Assembly (NCBI GenBank): GCA_001414485.1
Contig: LLEY01000119.1
Coordinates: 62,001-126,000 of the forward strand
Length of the DNA: 64,000 nt
Direction: 5' to 3'
DNA from: Calycina herbarum
Lineage: Eukaryota > Ascomycota > Leotiomycetes > Helotiales > Pezizellaceae
Shown here: positions 22,479 through 35,176 of the stretch, one piece after another
Position numbering within the stretch: the first letter of the stretch is position 1
Layout: each line of letters opens with the position of its first letter
Translations under genes and position numbers: made by a program
Notes under the pieces: generated by a model
Database searches by the model: none
Seen by the model: the letters and a program-made list of their open reading frames with translations, nothing else
Told to the model about the DNA's origin: nothing

Positions 22479-25400
22479 ATGCTGGACCAGCTCTCGCCCG
22501 TTGCTCCAGCAAGAGTACGAGTCGTCCTCCTACCCATCGGGCAGATCAAACGGGCAAGATTCCTCAGCTTCGTCGAGAGACTGCAGCCGGAAAAGATAGT
22601 CCAGTTGGGCGACATCAGTCCAGATGGCCGTCCTCATAGAAGTAGGACCAGACGAAATATGTATTAGTCTATGGCACACATAACTGACCATGGATAGACA
22701 TGTTCTCCCCCCTCGCCTTCCCTACTGGCATGATTGTTTACGACCTCACCACCTTCTATCCCGCCCCCTCCCATGTGGCACTCTCTCCTTTCGAACTGTA
22801 CCGCGAACCTCTGGTCATAATAGCTATTGCAGATGGGGAAGAGCTGGATCGCATATCATGTCGAGGCAGTGTGAGGAGGAGTCTCAATGGAAATGGGCCA
22901 CCTAAGCCGGAGCATGAATTGGAGCAAGAGTTGGAGGATGTGAAAGACAGATATCCAAAGGGCCTTGTACATCAATTGCTATTATTCGACCATGTTCCCT
23001 CTCCTGGTGCGACTCCTCTCCCCCAAGGCATCGTCGCCGTACCTCCACCCGCGCAATGCAAACGAACGACGCTTAAAACAATAATGTGCGATATTTCCTC
23101 AATTCTACTGGCAGAAATGACTACCTTGGCAAAATCGTTACAAGCTCTACACACAATAGAGTCCCCAAGTCAACTACAAATTCTTAAACAATTTGATGGG
23201 ACAGCCTGGCAAACGGCACATGCTGGAACCATTCAGCGCCGGAATTCTCAGTACGGGTCAGGGGGGGTGTCTCGTTCTGCTTCACCGGCTGGGAATCTAG
23301 ACCGTAGTCATGTTCGAATGTCCATGCCAGCGCAATTTAGACCTGCAGATTCCAATAATCCCTCTCCATCTGGACGATCCACCCCAAATGGTGCCAGGTC
23401 GGAACTTGCAACCACTTTTGACCAGATCGTGGGCGCTAATCCCGATTCCAAAATATCCCAAAAACCCGGTCTGTCTCGGCTTGTAAGCTCAGACTCCAGT
23501 AGAGACAGAAGTCGAGATCGGGTATCGGTCCAAGGTTTTGGGCCAGGGAGTGTGAGTGAGAGGTCAAGAAATATTGGTAAAGGCCGCATTGGAATTGTGA
23601 TTGGTTCTCTCTATTTGCAAGCTGGGAGATGGGTAGACGCTACGAGAGAGCTCACTGAGGCCGCCTCAATTGCAAAGTATAACCTTGATCATTTATGGCA
23701 TGCCAAAGCCCTCGATTATATCCTCGTGAGTATGTTAATGCAAGCCTGGATCGGTCTGGATTTTCAAATACCCCAGATTTGCTATGTCACGGCAGAAAAG
23801 GCACCACAGCAATCAAGTGCAGGTGACCCAAAAGGTCCAGCTAGCAGCCGTCTTGTTTCTCTGAAGAATCTCACCACATTACTTCCAGAGTTACTGGACA
23901 GGATTTTGAACCTTTATACAAGAGCCGCTAATAACACTGGGGAAACATTACCACAATTCCCATTTTCTGAGTCAGCCATACGGTTTTCGAAACTTTCGGC
24001 AGCGATACATCTGGCTGGGGGCGCATTAGACGATGAAGTTCTGCAGTTGATTGTTGCTGGAATTCCAAGCAAGAAGCATGTAAATTTGCGTACTCCTCGT
24101 TTGACTATTCGACCTACTCGTACAGAAATATACGCAACATTATCCCGAGGATTGCCTACCTCATCATCATCCGAGTCCTTATCTCTGGTGGATCGAACAA
24201 TAATTATCAGTGGCATAGCTTCGGTTTTGGGATCCATAGGTTATTATCGAAAGAAGGCTATGATCATGCGTGAGCTTGTTTCCGTTTTGATTCCTGGATT
24301 AATACAAGCACGGGTCAAGGGCGCTGCAGAGATGGGTATTCATCCTGCTGCTGGGCTGGCTGCTCTCAATTCCGTCAATGGAAATAGTCATGGTGCTGGT
24401 GCTCTCGACCTTGGCGAGGGCGATGTAGAGAATGGGGTAGATACATTTTTGGGATTATTGAGCAAAACCTATGGTGTTGTCACATCCGACATGACATCTG
24501 GCAGTGCCGAGAGCCAGGATGATTCCGACGACGCAACGATTACACGAATAATGCATAATGCTACGACCCGCGCTTTTGGAGGTAGAAACCTCAAGATGGA
24601 TGTTCTTCGCTCTTGTATCAACCTATCTGAAGCTTTGCCAGATTTCCACGGTGTTCTCAGATTTACGGCAGATCTTTTGAGAACAGCCGGTAGTGGTATT
24701 GCGCCAGGGCCTAGAAGTGAAGACGCATCACCATCAATGTCTCGAGAAGAGCAAGTTAGACTTTCTACAAACATATCTAGGACTCTTGGTGCCGCTAAGC
24801 ATTTGGGCGTCAAGAACCTCCAAGCTGAATACTGGGATGAGTTTCTCGTTCGAGGTGTTGAGCTCGAAGCTTTATCAACAGCTCGAGCCCCTATACCGCA
24901 CACCAAAAAAGATCTCCCTGGTGCAGCAGCTGTTGCTGCGACTGGGAAGGTCAGCCCATTTATATACAATCCATTTTTGCGACCGCCTGATGCCGCTGCC
25001 GTAGAACATCTGTTGGTCGCAGGTGAAGGGGCAGTGTTTCGGGTCACTTTACAAAACCCTTACGAATTTGACATTGAGATTGAAAGCATCAAATTGGAAT
25101 CAGAAGGAGCGGAATTTGCATCAGCGACGCAGAAGACCGTGATAGGCCCATACAGAACGCAGATTCTCACAGTGTCTGGTACCCCGAAGAAAGCCGGGCA
25201 ACTCAAGATCACAGGCTGCATAATTCGCGTGCGGGGGTGTCGTGAGAGACGATTCCCCATATTCGAAGATCCTTGGTCACCGCAGAGTCCGACCAAGATC
25301 AAATCAATTGGAGTCGCGTCGATTTTCAGGCCGAAGGAACGTCCGAATAGTACAGACTCGAAATCAGCAGCAAACACACCTATGATGACTCCCCCAAAAT

Positions 25401-26941
25401 CAATGTCACTTGCACTAAATGTTATTGATCGACAGCCAGTCGTGGTTGTGAAATCAACTACACTATCCCAATCTGCAATTATGGTTCTAGAAGGCGAGCG
25501 GCGCATCTTCTCAATCACGTTGCAAAATCTGTCAACTGAAACACCGGCAGATCTGTTACTCTTCTCTTTCAAAGATTCTACACAAGCTCCCTTGCAAACA
25601 GCTTTGAGTAGCCGAGATGCCTCACCCACAGAATTGTACGAATTTGAGCTTCTACTCGCCCGAAAACAATCCTTACGTTGGCTACCAAAAGAAGGAGAAA
25701 CCCCCTATATCGCCCCAGGCTCGACAGCGACTTTCGAAATGGAAATCCTCGGCAAGCCTGGTCTTACACATGCAATCGTTCAAATCGACTACGCTTACCT
25801 CGGGGTTCCCGCAAATGAAGTAGAAGACAAATTCCATACCCGCCAAGTCAGTCTCCCACTCACCATAACCGTCAACGCAAGCCTCGAGCTCTCAAAAATG
25901 GATATCCTCCCCCTCACAGGCAACATCCCTCGCTCCTTGTGGGAAAAAGAAGGAGCTGTGCAAGATGGAAAACAGATTACACCTCATGATTACTGTCTCC
26001 TCACTCTTGATCTTCGGAATGCTTGGCCGTCGCGTTTACATGTCCATCTTGGAATTATGAATGGGAACTCGATTGAAGAAGATTTACTGCCGGGAAATGC
26101 TACGAGATTAATCTTCCCTATTCCGAGGATATTTCTTGAGGATCCGGCGAGGGCTATTCCGGCTCTTGATCCGTCGAGGCAGAGGCAGTTTGTTGTTAGT
26201 GCGGGGAAAATATCTGCTGAGAGTGAGAGGACTAGTCGGGAGGCTTTTTGGTATCGGGAGGAGATTCTTAAAATGATTAAAGGCACTTGGTCTACATCCT
26301 CTGGCTCTTCACGAACTGGTGAAATAGAACTCCGTGGTATTCGGCTTACTCAACGCATGATCGACGCTATCAAAATCCCAGATATTGGGATTGAAATCCT
26401 TGTCAACGGCTCGTCGGGTACAAACTCACAACACCACATCGCTACAGATGGTTTCGATGCCCTACAAGTACGCATACAGAATCGCTCAAATCAACCTATC
26501 CATCCACTCCTTAGAATCCAACCCTCAATCCGCTCTCAATCTCACCGTGTATCCCTCGATATCTCGCGAAAGCTTATCTGGAATGGGACGTTGCAGCAGA
26601 CTCTTCCTGTTCTTGAGGCGAAGGGGAGGACGGAGGTAAAGATTGGGATGACGGCGCTTTGTAGGGGGGAGTTTGAGATTAATGCTAGTGTTGAGGAGAC
26701 GAGGTTGATTGGACCGGATCCAAAGCCGAAGGGTGGAGAGGAAGGTGAGGAGGGTGTGAAGAGGAGGGAGAGAGCGAGTACGAGGACGATGATGGATGCT
26801 GTGCTTGGGAAGAAGGAGAGGAGGGTTTGGTGTTGTAGGGAGGGGGTTTTGGTTGTTGTTGGGGATGGGGATGGGGATGGGGATGGGAGTGGGAGCATTG
26901 ATGAGGGGGATGATGAGAGTGAAAGTGAGGAGGAGGAATGA
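22479..26941 (+). CDS. TRS120: TRAPPII subunit Trs120 (TRAPPC9 family)
   Basis: Two exons, 22479-22641 and 22698-26941, joined by a 56-base intron (GTAGGA to ATAG), give 1468 residues. The first exon supplies MLDQLSPVAPARVRVVLLP and LGDISPDGRPHR, continuing over the splice into NMFSPLAFPTGMIVYD, the conserved N-terminus of fungal Trs120. The central region has TPR-like helices (KGRIGIVIGSLYLQAGRW, WVDATRELTEAASIAKYNLDH), and the second half is rich in beta-sandwich modules typical of TRAPPC9 (VFRVTLQNPYEFDIEIESI; RRIFSITLQNLSTETPA). Trs120 is specific to TRAPPII, which activates Rab11/Ypt31 in late Golgi and endosomal recycling. The C-terminus ends in a GD-repeat and an acidic run, less conserved. 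The length matches other filamentous fungi. No lesions. Confidence 0.95.
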
Positions 26942-27654
26942 GGGGTTGGACTTGTAAAAGTAAGAGGAGCTTTTGTATAGATCGTAGATTACTGCAAGGA
27001 GAGGAAGTAGGTAGATTGGTGTGGGGAATACTCACTCTGCCTTTTGAGAATGTTCAACTAGTTTTCGTCTTCTCCTCCACTGGGGTAAGTTCTGAGTCTT
27101 TCGCATATGATGTTGTTATTTCAAACTTGCAGTCAGCGAGCGGTACACCGTGAATACTTGCTCACCGTGTGGAAAGAGAATTGTGGAGGTAATGTGATTT
27201 CTGGTGATTTGGAGGTCCATTGTGATTTCTCTATCAGCGTTTGCTTTCGAGTCACATTTAAGAGCACCTGGGAAAAGGCCAATTGACATATGAACATCGA
27301 AGCCTTTTGCTCTTTTTGAATGCTATCTTTCAAGGGTATGAAAATGCTTGGATGTGTCTTGTTTTGATTAATATTTTGTACGGAGTGCTTTCAACAACAA
27401 CGCGCAAGCGAAGGTTGCATTTTTGGTATTTTTCAAGTCTCTTCAGCACTTGGTAGCAGCTACGGGTCTGGATGGCAGTAGGTGGCCAGATGAATTCGCA
27501 ACCTGAGCAGACGTTGTGTCCTCTTTGGGAGGCTCAACAATAACCAGGGTCAAGATCTGAACTGGCGCAATCCCAAATTTCACTCATCGCTTGCTTGAAA
27601 TTGTGAATTGCTGACTACCACATTCGATCTTCCTGAATTTCTGTCAATGGCTCC
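26942..27654. other. Intergenic before the tandem array
   Basis: 3' flank of TRS120 and the area where the N-terminal half of the first array member would be expected. I can trace that member only from about 27655. Confidence 0.45.
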
Positions 27655-28038
27655 ATGCATATACAAGGTCGAGAGACACACTGGTGATTTGATTGTGGCC
27701 CTAGTGGAAAGAATCTTCGAGTATTCTACAATCTACCATTCAATGAATTAAAAGATCGCCGTTATTTCATTCCTGTCTACGATAAGACTAAGGGCTGGGG
27801 CGACTGTAGCATAACATGGAAGTTTACCCCTAACGATATCTTTTCACGATTCAATCCTGCGCCTTCTTATGAGAGAGTACCGATCATGTGGTATTTCCTC
27901 TGTTTTGTAAGCCACAGGATGATGAACAGCTGCTGCATGGTCGTTTTCTATGTTTCCTTTGTCAGACGACTGGTAAATCCAAGAAAGGGGCTTTTGATTA
28001 GGACTACAATAGATGTCTGGGGAACCTGGTGGTCTTGA
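27655..28038 (+). pseudogene. Array member 1 (degraded copy of the tandem family)
   Basis: The first relative in a same-strand array. A frame around 27662 reads IYKVERHTGDLIVAL, matching the FEIERCTGNF segment of the next gene. A shift near 27700 leads to another frame with SGKN, DRRYFIPVYDK, a variant KFTPNDIF block, FVRRLVNPRKGLLI and WGTWWS before TGA 28036-28038. The order of blocks is the same as in array member 2. The 5' part is not recognisable. The 3' flank still resembles the flank after member 2 (see findings). Confidence 0.75.
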
Positions 28039-28615
28039 GAACGGGTGGAATCACTTGGCTAGGTACGGAGTTGGATGTGTTTAGGAGATTGGCAAAACTC
28101 ATTGTCCTTTTACATGTTAGGTCATGGTTAGCTGATGCGTGCTAGATGCATTAGCTTGGACATGTTTAAGTTGCCAGATAATTGAACTGTTTTGCTCCCA
28201 TTGGACAAAATGGGCGGTAATTTGAAGTCATCTGTGAGTTAGAGGCCAACTTCCATTGCTATTTGCGCTGTAATTTCAACTTCATGTCAAACTTTAGCAG
28301 CACTGTTTGTCCACGTTCCAGGTTTCTGGTCATGTCATATTGGGTTTGCCTCTGGGTCATGCTTGATTTCATGTTGGGAATTTGAAGTCATTCTAAGTGA
28401 CGTGGTTTTGCAACTGGTCATTTCTCGCTTCTTGATTGCTATCTTGGGTTCTATAAAGAGGATACCGTGCTTCGATTGTTTAGATTCAATTGACATTTAC
28501 TTTTTCAATCTGGGTCCTTCGAAGCATAACTGTGAGACGCACTTCTCTTTATCACGTTTACATTTCCCAAGTCTTCTTAGCGCAACACTCAGCAGCAACT
28601 ACAGGGTTGAACGAA

Positions 28616-29224
28616 ATGTCGAATTTTGATGAAATGGATGATAACCCGCATTCTCAACCCCCTGGAACAGTCTTCCATTACCAGGGCGGCGGCGGCAATG
28701 ATGGACGCGACACCACCTTGAGTTCCTACATCGCAGAAGCTGATTTCGCTTGGCACTTCCTTAACAATAGGGAAACATTAGTTCTAACAGACCCCAAAAA
28801 CCTTGCTGAAAGCCTGTCAAAGGCCGATCACGTATTTGAGATAGAAAGATGCACTGGCAATTTCACCTCTGATAGATACTCTGGTAAGGATCGATTTAAT
28901 AGCCTGCCCACCGCAACAATAGATAGGCGTTATTTCATCCCCGCTTTCGATAAACCACACCCAACAAATCCACGCCCAAGCCAATTCGAGGAGGTTCACG
29001 TTGATGATATCTTTGAGGAAGTCGGTGGTCCTCCTCTTCATGATACTGGTCGTGATCGTGCGGTTTTCTCCCTGTTCTGCATGGTGCGGGATCGGGACCA
29101 GGATCGCGAACCTGGTAGCAGATTTCACCTTTACTTCGTTCGACGACTGAGAAACCCGAGGAGGGGTATTGTTGTTCAGCCCACAACACCGGTCCTAGGA
29201 AGGTGGCCGGATCGCGCCACATAA
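28616..29224 (+). CDS. Array member 2, uncharacterised family protein
   Basis: ATG 28616 (MSNFDEMDDNPHSQPPG) to TAA 29224, 202 residues in one exon. No signal peptide or membrane segment. Family blocks in order: TVFHY near the start, EADFAWHFL, HVFEIERCTGNF, RFNSLP, RRYFIPAFDK, EEVHVDDIFEE, FVRRLRNPRRGIV and LGRWP near the C-terminus. No known domain recognised. The frame is open further upstream to 28490 but the ATG at 28616 fits the length of the other members. Charged, probably intracellular. Confidence 0.72.
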   Translation: MSNFDEMDDNPHSQPPGTVFHYQGGGGNDGRDTTLSSYIAEADFAWHFLNNRETLVLTDPKNLAESLSKADHVFEIERCTGNFTSDRYSGKDRFNSLPTATIDRRYFIPAFDKPHPTNPRPSQFEEVHVDDIFEEVGGPPLHDTGRDRAVFSLFCMVRDRDQDREPGSRFHLYFVRRLRNPRRGIVVQPTTPVLGRWPDRAT

Positions 29225-30249
29225 GCGAGTTTTGGAATGAAGTCCTCTGATGGTTTCAAGACAAGGCTGGAATCACTTGGCTACAGAGTGGGAGGTGTTC
29301 GGAATATTTGCAGAAATCATCGGCCTAACGCTTGTTCGGTTGCAACTGTTTGACAAGTGTTGCATGTATCATTAGCTTGCTGTCGTCTCAGGAGGCAGAT
29401 AATTGAGCTGGGTTGCTCTTGCTTTGTCGTAGCGAGTTCGCTGATAATGTGAAATACTCCTATGCTAACCTATGGACCACAACAATGAAAACCACGATAC
29501 CATTCAGAAGCGTGCTACCCCATTTCTCTACTACATAACCAACAAGTGAAGTAAATGAGTTCTTGGGTCTAAAAATGTCGGCAAACCTTTATTTGACCCT
29601 CCAAGCAAGGGTTCGTAAAACTATCATCGGTTTTAGATCACATCCACAGGGTATTCTCGATAGGTATTTGAGACCCATCAAGGTTCAAGAGGCGTAGCTG
29701 AGCTTTTGAGTCAATGTGGTCTCTTGGTTGTAAGCAAACCAGATATGCCTGTTGCTTGTACGAGAGAGAAGCCCTTTTCTCGCTTCCAAAATTTGCTATC
29801 AATCACCCATTGCACCCTTATTTACGCTCCATGTCATGTTGTATTCATCAAGTTATATTGTGATTTTGTTGTGAAATAATGGAAATTTTTTCAAGAGTCC
29901 TGCCTAACAGTATAACTGTTTGCAAGTTCCAGTGAATTTAATACAGAGGCTTCCACAATTTCACATCTTTATTCACCTAACACTCTACGCACCAAAATTA
30001 CCATACTGCCACCTAGGCGGTGAGTCAAAAATTAATCCCTGGACCTCCGTACGTAGTCTTTTCATCGAGGCTAGTGTAGTACCAAGGCTTCAATGCAGGT
30101 ACAAATAACCCATTGCTAGATAGCTTTACTCTTTACCGAATCCACACTATCTTACTGCCACCGTCACTTAGGGCATATCTGCAACGTGCTTTTGAGTTAG
30201 CGAGTCTCTTGTTGTGACTTTTCGAGGAACCCTCGAAGTCTACGGCGAA
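29225..30249. other. Intergenic spacer of the array
   Basis: The first 200 bases are related to the sequence after array member 1. A dispersed repeat lies at 29989-30053 (separate entry). No gene is supported. Confidence 0.5.
29989..30053 (+). repeat. Dispersed repeat, copy 1
   Basis: Contains CATACTGCCACCTAGGCGG followed by TTAATCCCTGGACCTCC. Both parts recur at 59842-59926, the first in opposite orientation, the second in the same orientation. Confidence 0.6.
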
Positions 30250-31056
30250 ATGGCGAACCCAGTGGCGAACCCGGCGAAGCAAAATATGAGAATTCAACTG
30301 GAGGAAGTACTACGAAACTTCATCCCTGAAGGAACGGTATTATGCTGTTATCATCCAGCACGCCCAAATGAGGTACTAGATGAATCTGCAGCCGATTTCA
30401 TCAATGACTTCAGACGAGATGTAGGTAACGGGACTTTGTTCTCCCTCCTCCCAATCTATCTCTGTTTTATCTTCGGTGTTCCTGCTTCAATCGTGAATCA
30501 GGTATATTTTGAATCCTGCAATGTTCGTAAATAAACACTTACTGACTCTCATATCTTCTAGGGTGACGCACATCTGACAACTGGACCAGAGCTCGCTTGG
30601 GCTTTTCTGGAAGGTGCCGAAATCATCATCGAATTAGAGCGCCGTCTCTCTCCATACACCCGAGACGAAGAAGAACATCGCTACAAAAACAACGAACCTG
30701 CTATTGGAGGAGCGCAGAAACGTTACTTCATCCCCATGATAGATGGCAGTCTTACGGCCAAGTACTTGGAAATTCACGTTGACGATCTCTTTTCGCGGCC
30801 CTCTTCCATCCCCCCATTGAGACCAAATTCGGACAATTGGGCATCTTTTCAATGCAAGCATCATCAGCCGGCTGCCGGGCGTGTAATCTACTTTGCTAGG
30901 GAATTAAAAAATCCACAACTGGGGGTTGTACTCGGGAGGGTATCGAAAACGGAAGACGAGGAGAAGTCGAAGAAGAAACCGAAGAAGCTAGAACTAGAGA
31001 TTAGCCAATGGAAGCCAAGACCTGTACTGGGATACTGGTGGAAAATATCACAATGA
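30250..31056 (+). CDS. Array member 3, uncharacterised family protein
   Basis: Exons 30250-30420 and 30562-31056 (221 residues); the intron is 141 bases (GTAGGT to CTAG). An alternative donor GTATAT about 80 bases downstream would leave a typical short intron but insert a hydrophobic stretch absent from the other members, so I prefer the longer intron. Blocks: GTVLCCYHPARPNEV, FINDF, ELAWAFLEGAE, IIIELERRL, KRYFIPMIDG, LEIHVDDLF, FARELKNPQLGVV, and PVLGYWW at the end, preceded by a Lys-rich insert (EEKSKKKPKK) not present in its relatives. No signal peptide. Function unknown. Confidence 0.72.
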
Positions 31057-32056
31057 GGAAGTTTGGGAGCAGGAGAATAGCTAGAGTATGAAGGCGTGCA
31101 CTGCTATGAGAAAAGTGCGGGCCATTTTGCTAGCTTTGCACCAAAGATCATTTAGAACACGTGAGAATAGCAAGAAGATTCGGGGAAAATATGTGTCTAT
31201 TCTTCATTCAAGTATCCTACCTCGGCATTGGAAGTATGGACTAATTTACACGAAAATTAGGCAAAGCGTGACTTTTGAAAGGGTTAGCTTAAACAGCGCA
31301 GACTTTCCCGCACCACAGCACTTGTTCCGTGTTATTCTATTTTGATATTATCGAGTGAGGTTTATGAGCTCTTGCACTTACCGGGCTAGCAGATGCCTGT
31401 TGAAATATTCCTGCTCCAAAAATAATACTCAAAATAAATCAATAACTGCAGCTGGGTTTCGCCATCCAAATTCATGTTGCACAGCTCGTTTCCGTAACAT
31501 TGACCATAGGCTTGCTAGCTAGTTACGAATGATAAGAAGACATGAAGCTGTGTTCATGGTGTTTGTTGATGTAATGTGACCTTTCGGCTTTTAGTTTTTG
31601 ATCCTGGTGACTTAGCCAAAGGTCATTTAATGGCTCTTGGTCGCACTTTTTACTGAAGCAAATAAACACTTCCGTGTCCATTTCTACTAAATGATTGACT
31701 TGATTTCGATTCTGGGTCACACTTGATTGCATTTTAACACCACGCGACATTAGCAGCTGCTAACTGATTTCCGAGTGGTTACTCTGAAGGGGAGTATAAA
31801 AAGACGCCATGTAACCACGGATCTCTTCTCTCGTGGAGTAAGAAAGTGTAAAACTCTCTTCAAATTGGCAAGCTTCACAAGATATTTTACCAACAAGTCT
31901 TGAAATCCTTTGGTAGAATATGATTGAACATCCGAACAAACGGACTCCCTCGGAATTGTCCTGAGCTGGTTGCGAATCTCTCCCCACCCCGAAAGAGTAT
32001 TTTGTCCTTTTAAAGATTCCTAATCCTTCATTTCCCCTTCTTCTTCTGTTGCAAAA
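31057..32056. other. Intergenic spacer of the array
   Basis: No supported gene. TCTGGGTCACACTTGATT at about 31711 resembles TCTGGGTCATGCTTGATT at about 28351, so spacers share ancestry. Confidence 0.45.
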
Positions 32057-32658
32057 ATGCTTTTGAATTGTGCCTCAAACCTCTTAAATGGAGGAAGAGA
32101 AAGGATGTATTTATATACAAATTTACAATTCTAGAATGTTCTAGATCACGTGTTACTGATTCTAAGCGATTCCAGCAACATCTTCTTCTTTTTCTTCCTA
32201 CGAGCCTTTTCATTAGTCAACTTAGCCAGCCCGGTGGACGAGCAAGATATCTGGCACCTCAGGCGGAGGATATTCAGCAAAATGTGTGCCACGCACAATA
32301 CATCATCGAGGTAGAGCGACGAATTAGTCGAGGGTTCATTGAACAAGAGCGCTCGCGATTCGGAAACAACGAAAGGTGCGATGGAAAAACAAATACTCGT
32401 TACTTTATTCCCACTTTGACAAACGGGTGGACGGAAGTGCACCTCAGAGATATTTTCTCGCCTAACCCGCACACTCCATTCAATCCTCGCATTCAATTCA
32501 GACGAGGTCGAACCATGGCGTTTGTTTACGATGATCACCAGCCCGCAGAAGGCCTAGGCTGCCTCATTTCTTTCGTCACGCAGCTTGATAATCCTAAACG
32601 AGGGGTAGTCAGCCAATGGGTGCCAAGGGTTGTTTCGCGGCGGTGGCCAGCCTACTGA
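32057..32658 (+). CDS. Array member 4, uncharacterised family protein (short N-terminus)
   Basis: The frame 32068-32658 has no in-frame ATG before the conserved core. A model with exon 1 at 32057-32106 and exon 2 at 32217-32658 (110-base intron, GTATTT to pyrimidine-rich CATTAG) supplies an ATG and keeps frame, giving 163 residues. Family blocks: AQYIIEVERRISRGF, RSRFGNN, TRYFIPTLTNG, TEVHLRDIFS, HQPAEGLGCLISFV, LDNPKRGVV, RRWPAY at the end. The TVFCC segment of the other members is missing, so the gene is truncated or its 5' part has diverged. Confidence 0.55.
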
Positions 32659-33647
32659 AACCCAAGGTCCAGCAATTGTCTTTCAACTTCTGAGGATTGG
32701 AGGGATTGGATTATTGGAGGGGAGGCAAGGGTCAGGGGCTGTCTAGTGAGAGATATGAATAATATGTTTGCATGCACTACATCAAATGATTTGGATATTT
32801 GGTCAGCCTTTTTCTAGCTGGCTCTACTCAGGACTAATGTCAGTTAATAATTCAGCCTACTTGGTTGTTGGAACTCCACAAAATCACACAAAATATTGCC
32901 AAGGATACTTCAACACACGGTTCTCATTCAACTGAGGTTTGATATAAAGTGAAAACTTCAACGTTGGGGACTTGGTGAACTTATGGCGACTAACCTGTTT
33001 ACATTTTTGGAGTTGGGGTTATAGTTTCAAGTAGATCTATGCAAAACGAAATGCTACTCAAACCTCTTAAAGGAGTTAGCCTGAAATAAGCCGGAGTCTT
33101 CGTTGAAAATATGAGCTTTTTCTCCAAAACAACAATCCTCTGTACGTTCAACATACTAACTGTCTTACCTGATGGATGTTGCATAGTAACTTAGCTTTCA
33201 TGTGTCAATTAAAGATCGGGGGATGGTCTTAGTTGGAACTGTGGATGTTTAACATTTTTACAAAAGAGTCCTTTGGCGACTAGCTTGCGTCATACTTCCA
33301 AGTATATTTGCTAGAAAGCCATATTACGGTCACAAGGCTAGAGTTGAATGTTAGCACACGGTAAATCCAAAGTTTTCCTCTCTTATTTTGCCAATCTCAA
33401 CTTCAAACTATATAAGAGAAAACAGCAAGTGTTGAAATGAAAGATTGCCTTCATTCACTCCTGTGGATCACATGGCGCTTGATACTGGCGTCATTCCAAT
33501 GCTACTTAACACCCATCTGTACCTTGCTTGAAGAGCTTCCGTCCTCTGTTCTTGCAACATCGGCCTGAAGAGAAAAGAACTTCAAGTCCCCCACATTCAA
33601 TACTCGCTTTTCCCATACTTCACCAAATCAAATCAAAATCCGAGACA
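32659..33647. other. Intergenic spacer of the array
   Basis: No supported gene. A frame on the minus strand (about 33.0-33.2 kb) has no recognisable feature. Confidence 0.45.
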
Positions 33648-34301
33648 ATGACGGATCAAAGCAGCAGCACAAACAACGGTATCCTCCACGAACAGCTCAG
33701 TTGGCTACAGAGTTGCCGCTGTACTGGAACAGTCTTCTGTTGCGCAAATCCATCTGTCCCACTTTTGGGCTGCGATTTCAAGCACCTGAACTTATTCTGG
33801 CAAGCATTCATCACCTATGGGGAAGTATCCGGTTGTCTCTCCAGTGAGCCTCTTACAAGCCAAGAGCTATCTTCCGCCACTCATTTCATTGAGTTTGAAA
33901 GAGGTTTATTGCGTGGCTCTGCGGCAGAGGAAATGATCACAAAAAACAGATTTGAGCAATTTAATCAAGGAAATCGTGGACTATCACATTGTCGTTACTT
34001 TGTTCAGGTCGCCGGGGAGGTTCAGACTCCCAAATACAAGGAGGTTCACGTCGATGATCTCTTTCAGCCAGGGACCCGGATCCCCCGGCACAATATGGGC
34101 CAGTTGAGTTGGAGTTGCCAAGTCCATAGGCCACCCACTGGATGTGTGCTTTATGTTATCATGGCCCAGCCAAATTCTCACCTGGGGAAGAATGATCTGG
34201 GGCCATTGAGGGCCGTGACTGGGGAGTGGAAAGTGAGAAGACAAGGGTACAAAGTCCCATGGAATTCAGCTACGGGTAGGAGTTACGATTTTGGAAAGTA
34301 A
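33648..34301 (+). CDS. Array member 5, uncharacterised family protein
   Basis: ATG 33648 (MTDQSSSTNNGILHEQL) to TAA 34301, 217 residues, one exon. Family blocks: RCTGTVFCCANPSVPLL, TSQELSSATHFIEFERGLL, KNRFEQFN, CRYFVQVAGEV, KEVHVDDLFQPG, SWSCQVHRPPTGCVLYV and a basic tail. The RYFIP block has changed to RYFVQ. The frame extends upstream to 33528 but the ATG chosen matches the lengths of relatives. No signal peptide, no membrane segment. Function unknown. Confidence 0.72.
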   Translation: MTDQSSSTNNGILHEQLSWLQSCRCTGTVFCCANPSVPLLGCDFKHLNLFWQAFITYGEVSGCLSSEPLTSQELSSATHFIEFERGLLRGSAAEEMITKNRFEQFNQGNRGLSHCRYFVQVAGEVQTPKYKEVHVDDLFQPGTRIPRHNMGQLSWSCQVHRPPTGCVLYVIMAQPNSHLGKNDLGPLRAVTGEWKVRRQGYKVPWNSATGRSYDFGK

Positions 34302-35176
34302 ATTTATTCATCTCAGGAAGGTTGGGAAGCCAAAGGCTTTGTTGTACTTGAATAACTGCAGTTCTGTTCCCATGCAATGGAGTCAGGTCGCGTTTTAGTT
34401 GTGTTTGTAATAGAATATTACTACAAAGGCCAATTACTATGGAGAATAGAATTCTCATGGTTTAACTTCAAAATCAAGAATGGTTGTATTCCGCGGTGTT
34501 GCTGTTCATTCCCTAAATGAGCCACTAGTCGCAATTTCTACAGGCTGTAAATGCCCCGTGGAACTCCCTGAAGCAGCAACTTACCAGTGGAACTTTCGGT
34601 GAATTCTCCCTGTATTCCGGGGCCCACGCATCTTTCAAAAAGGTCGCTTAGCCCTACAGGTTCAGGGCATAACGCCTCTGGCGTGGTGGTGTCCGCAAAA
34701 CGGAGCCTCTGGAATTACTTTGCCAACACCCGACCAAATAACTCTCGCATTAAAAAGGTTTTGCTTACTAGAAAGAAAGAAGGCTGCTGTGTTATAGAAA
34801 CTATCATGTATTCTTCGAACTTGCTCGTGGGCTTCAAATTGGACATGGGCATCCCCTACTCAAACCTATATCATAGTCTATTTGCTATAATAGCAAAAAT
34901 CCTGGGATTCCAACAAGAAGAAAACGTAATAACTCACTGAGAAACAAGAATGACCACCTGTAACGAAGTTCTCATGTGGTTTGAGTAAAATATCACATGA
35001 CAGCTATCAAGCAAGTTGGAGCACTACAAGAACAGCCAAACCCGCACTTATTCCTGTGAGTACCATTGCTATTGGATCAGTGCTTTTATTTCAAATCCAC
35101 GTCTCCTTTAAAAATTTCTAATTGCTCGCTTGGCTACTCATTTGCACTCACACCTGCCAACTTGATCCGCCAAAAG
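34302..35176. other. Intergenic spacer of the array
   Basis: No supported gene. Confidence 0.45.

Noticed and set aside
26542..27035. Proline- and serine-rich minus-strand frames
   Set aside because: Antisense of the low-complexity acidic and GD-rich C-terminus of TRS120.
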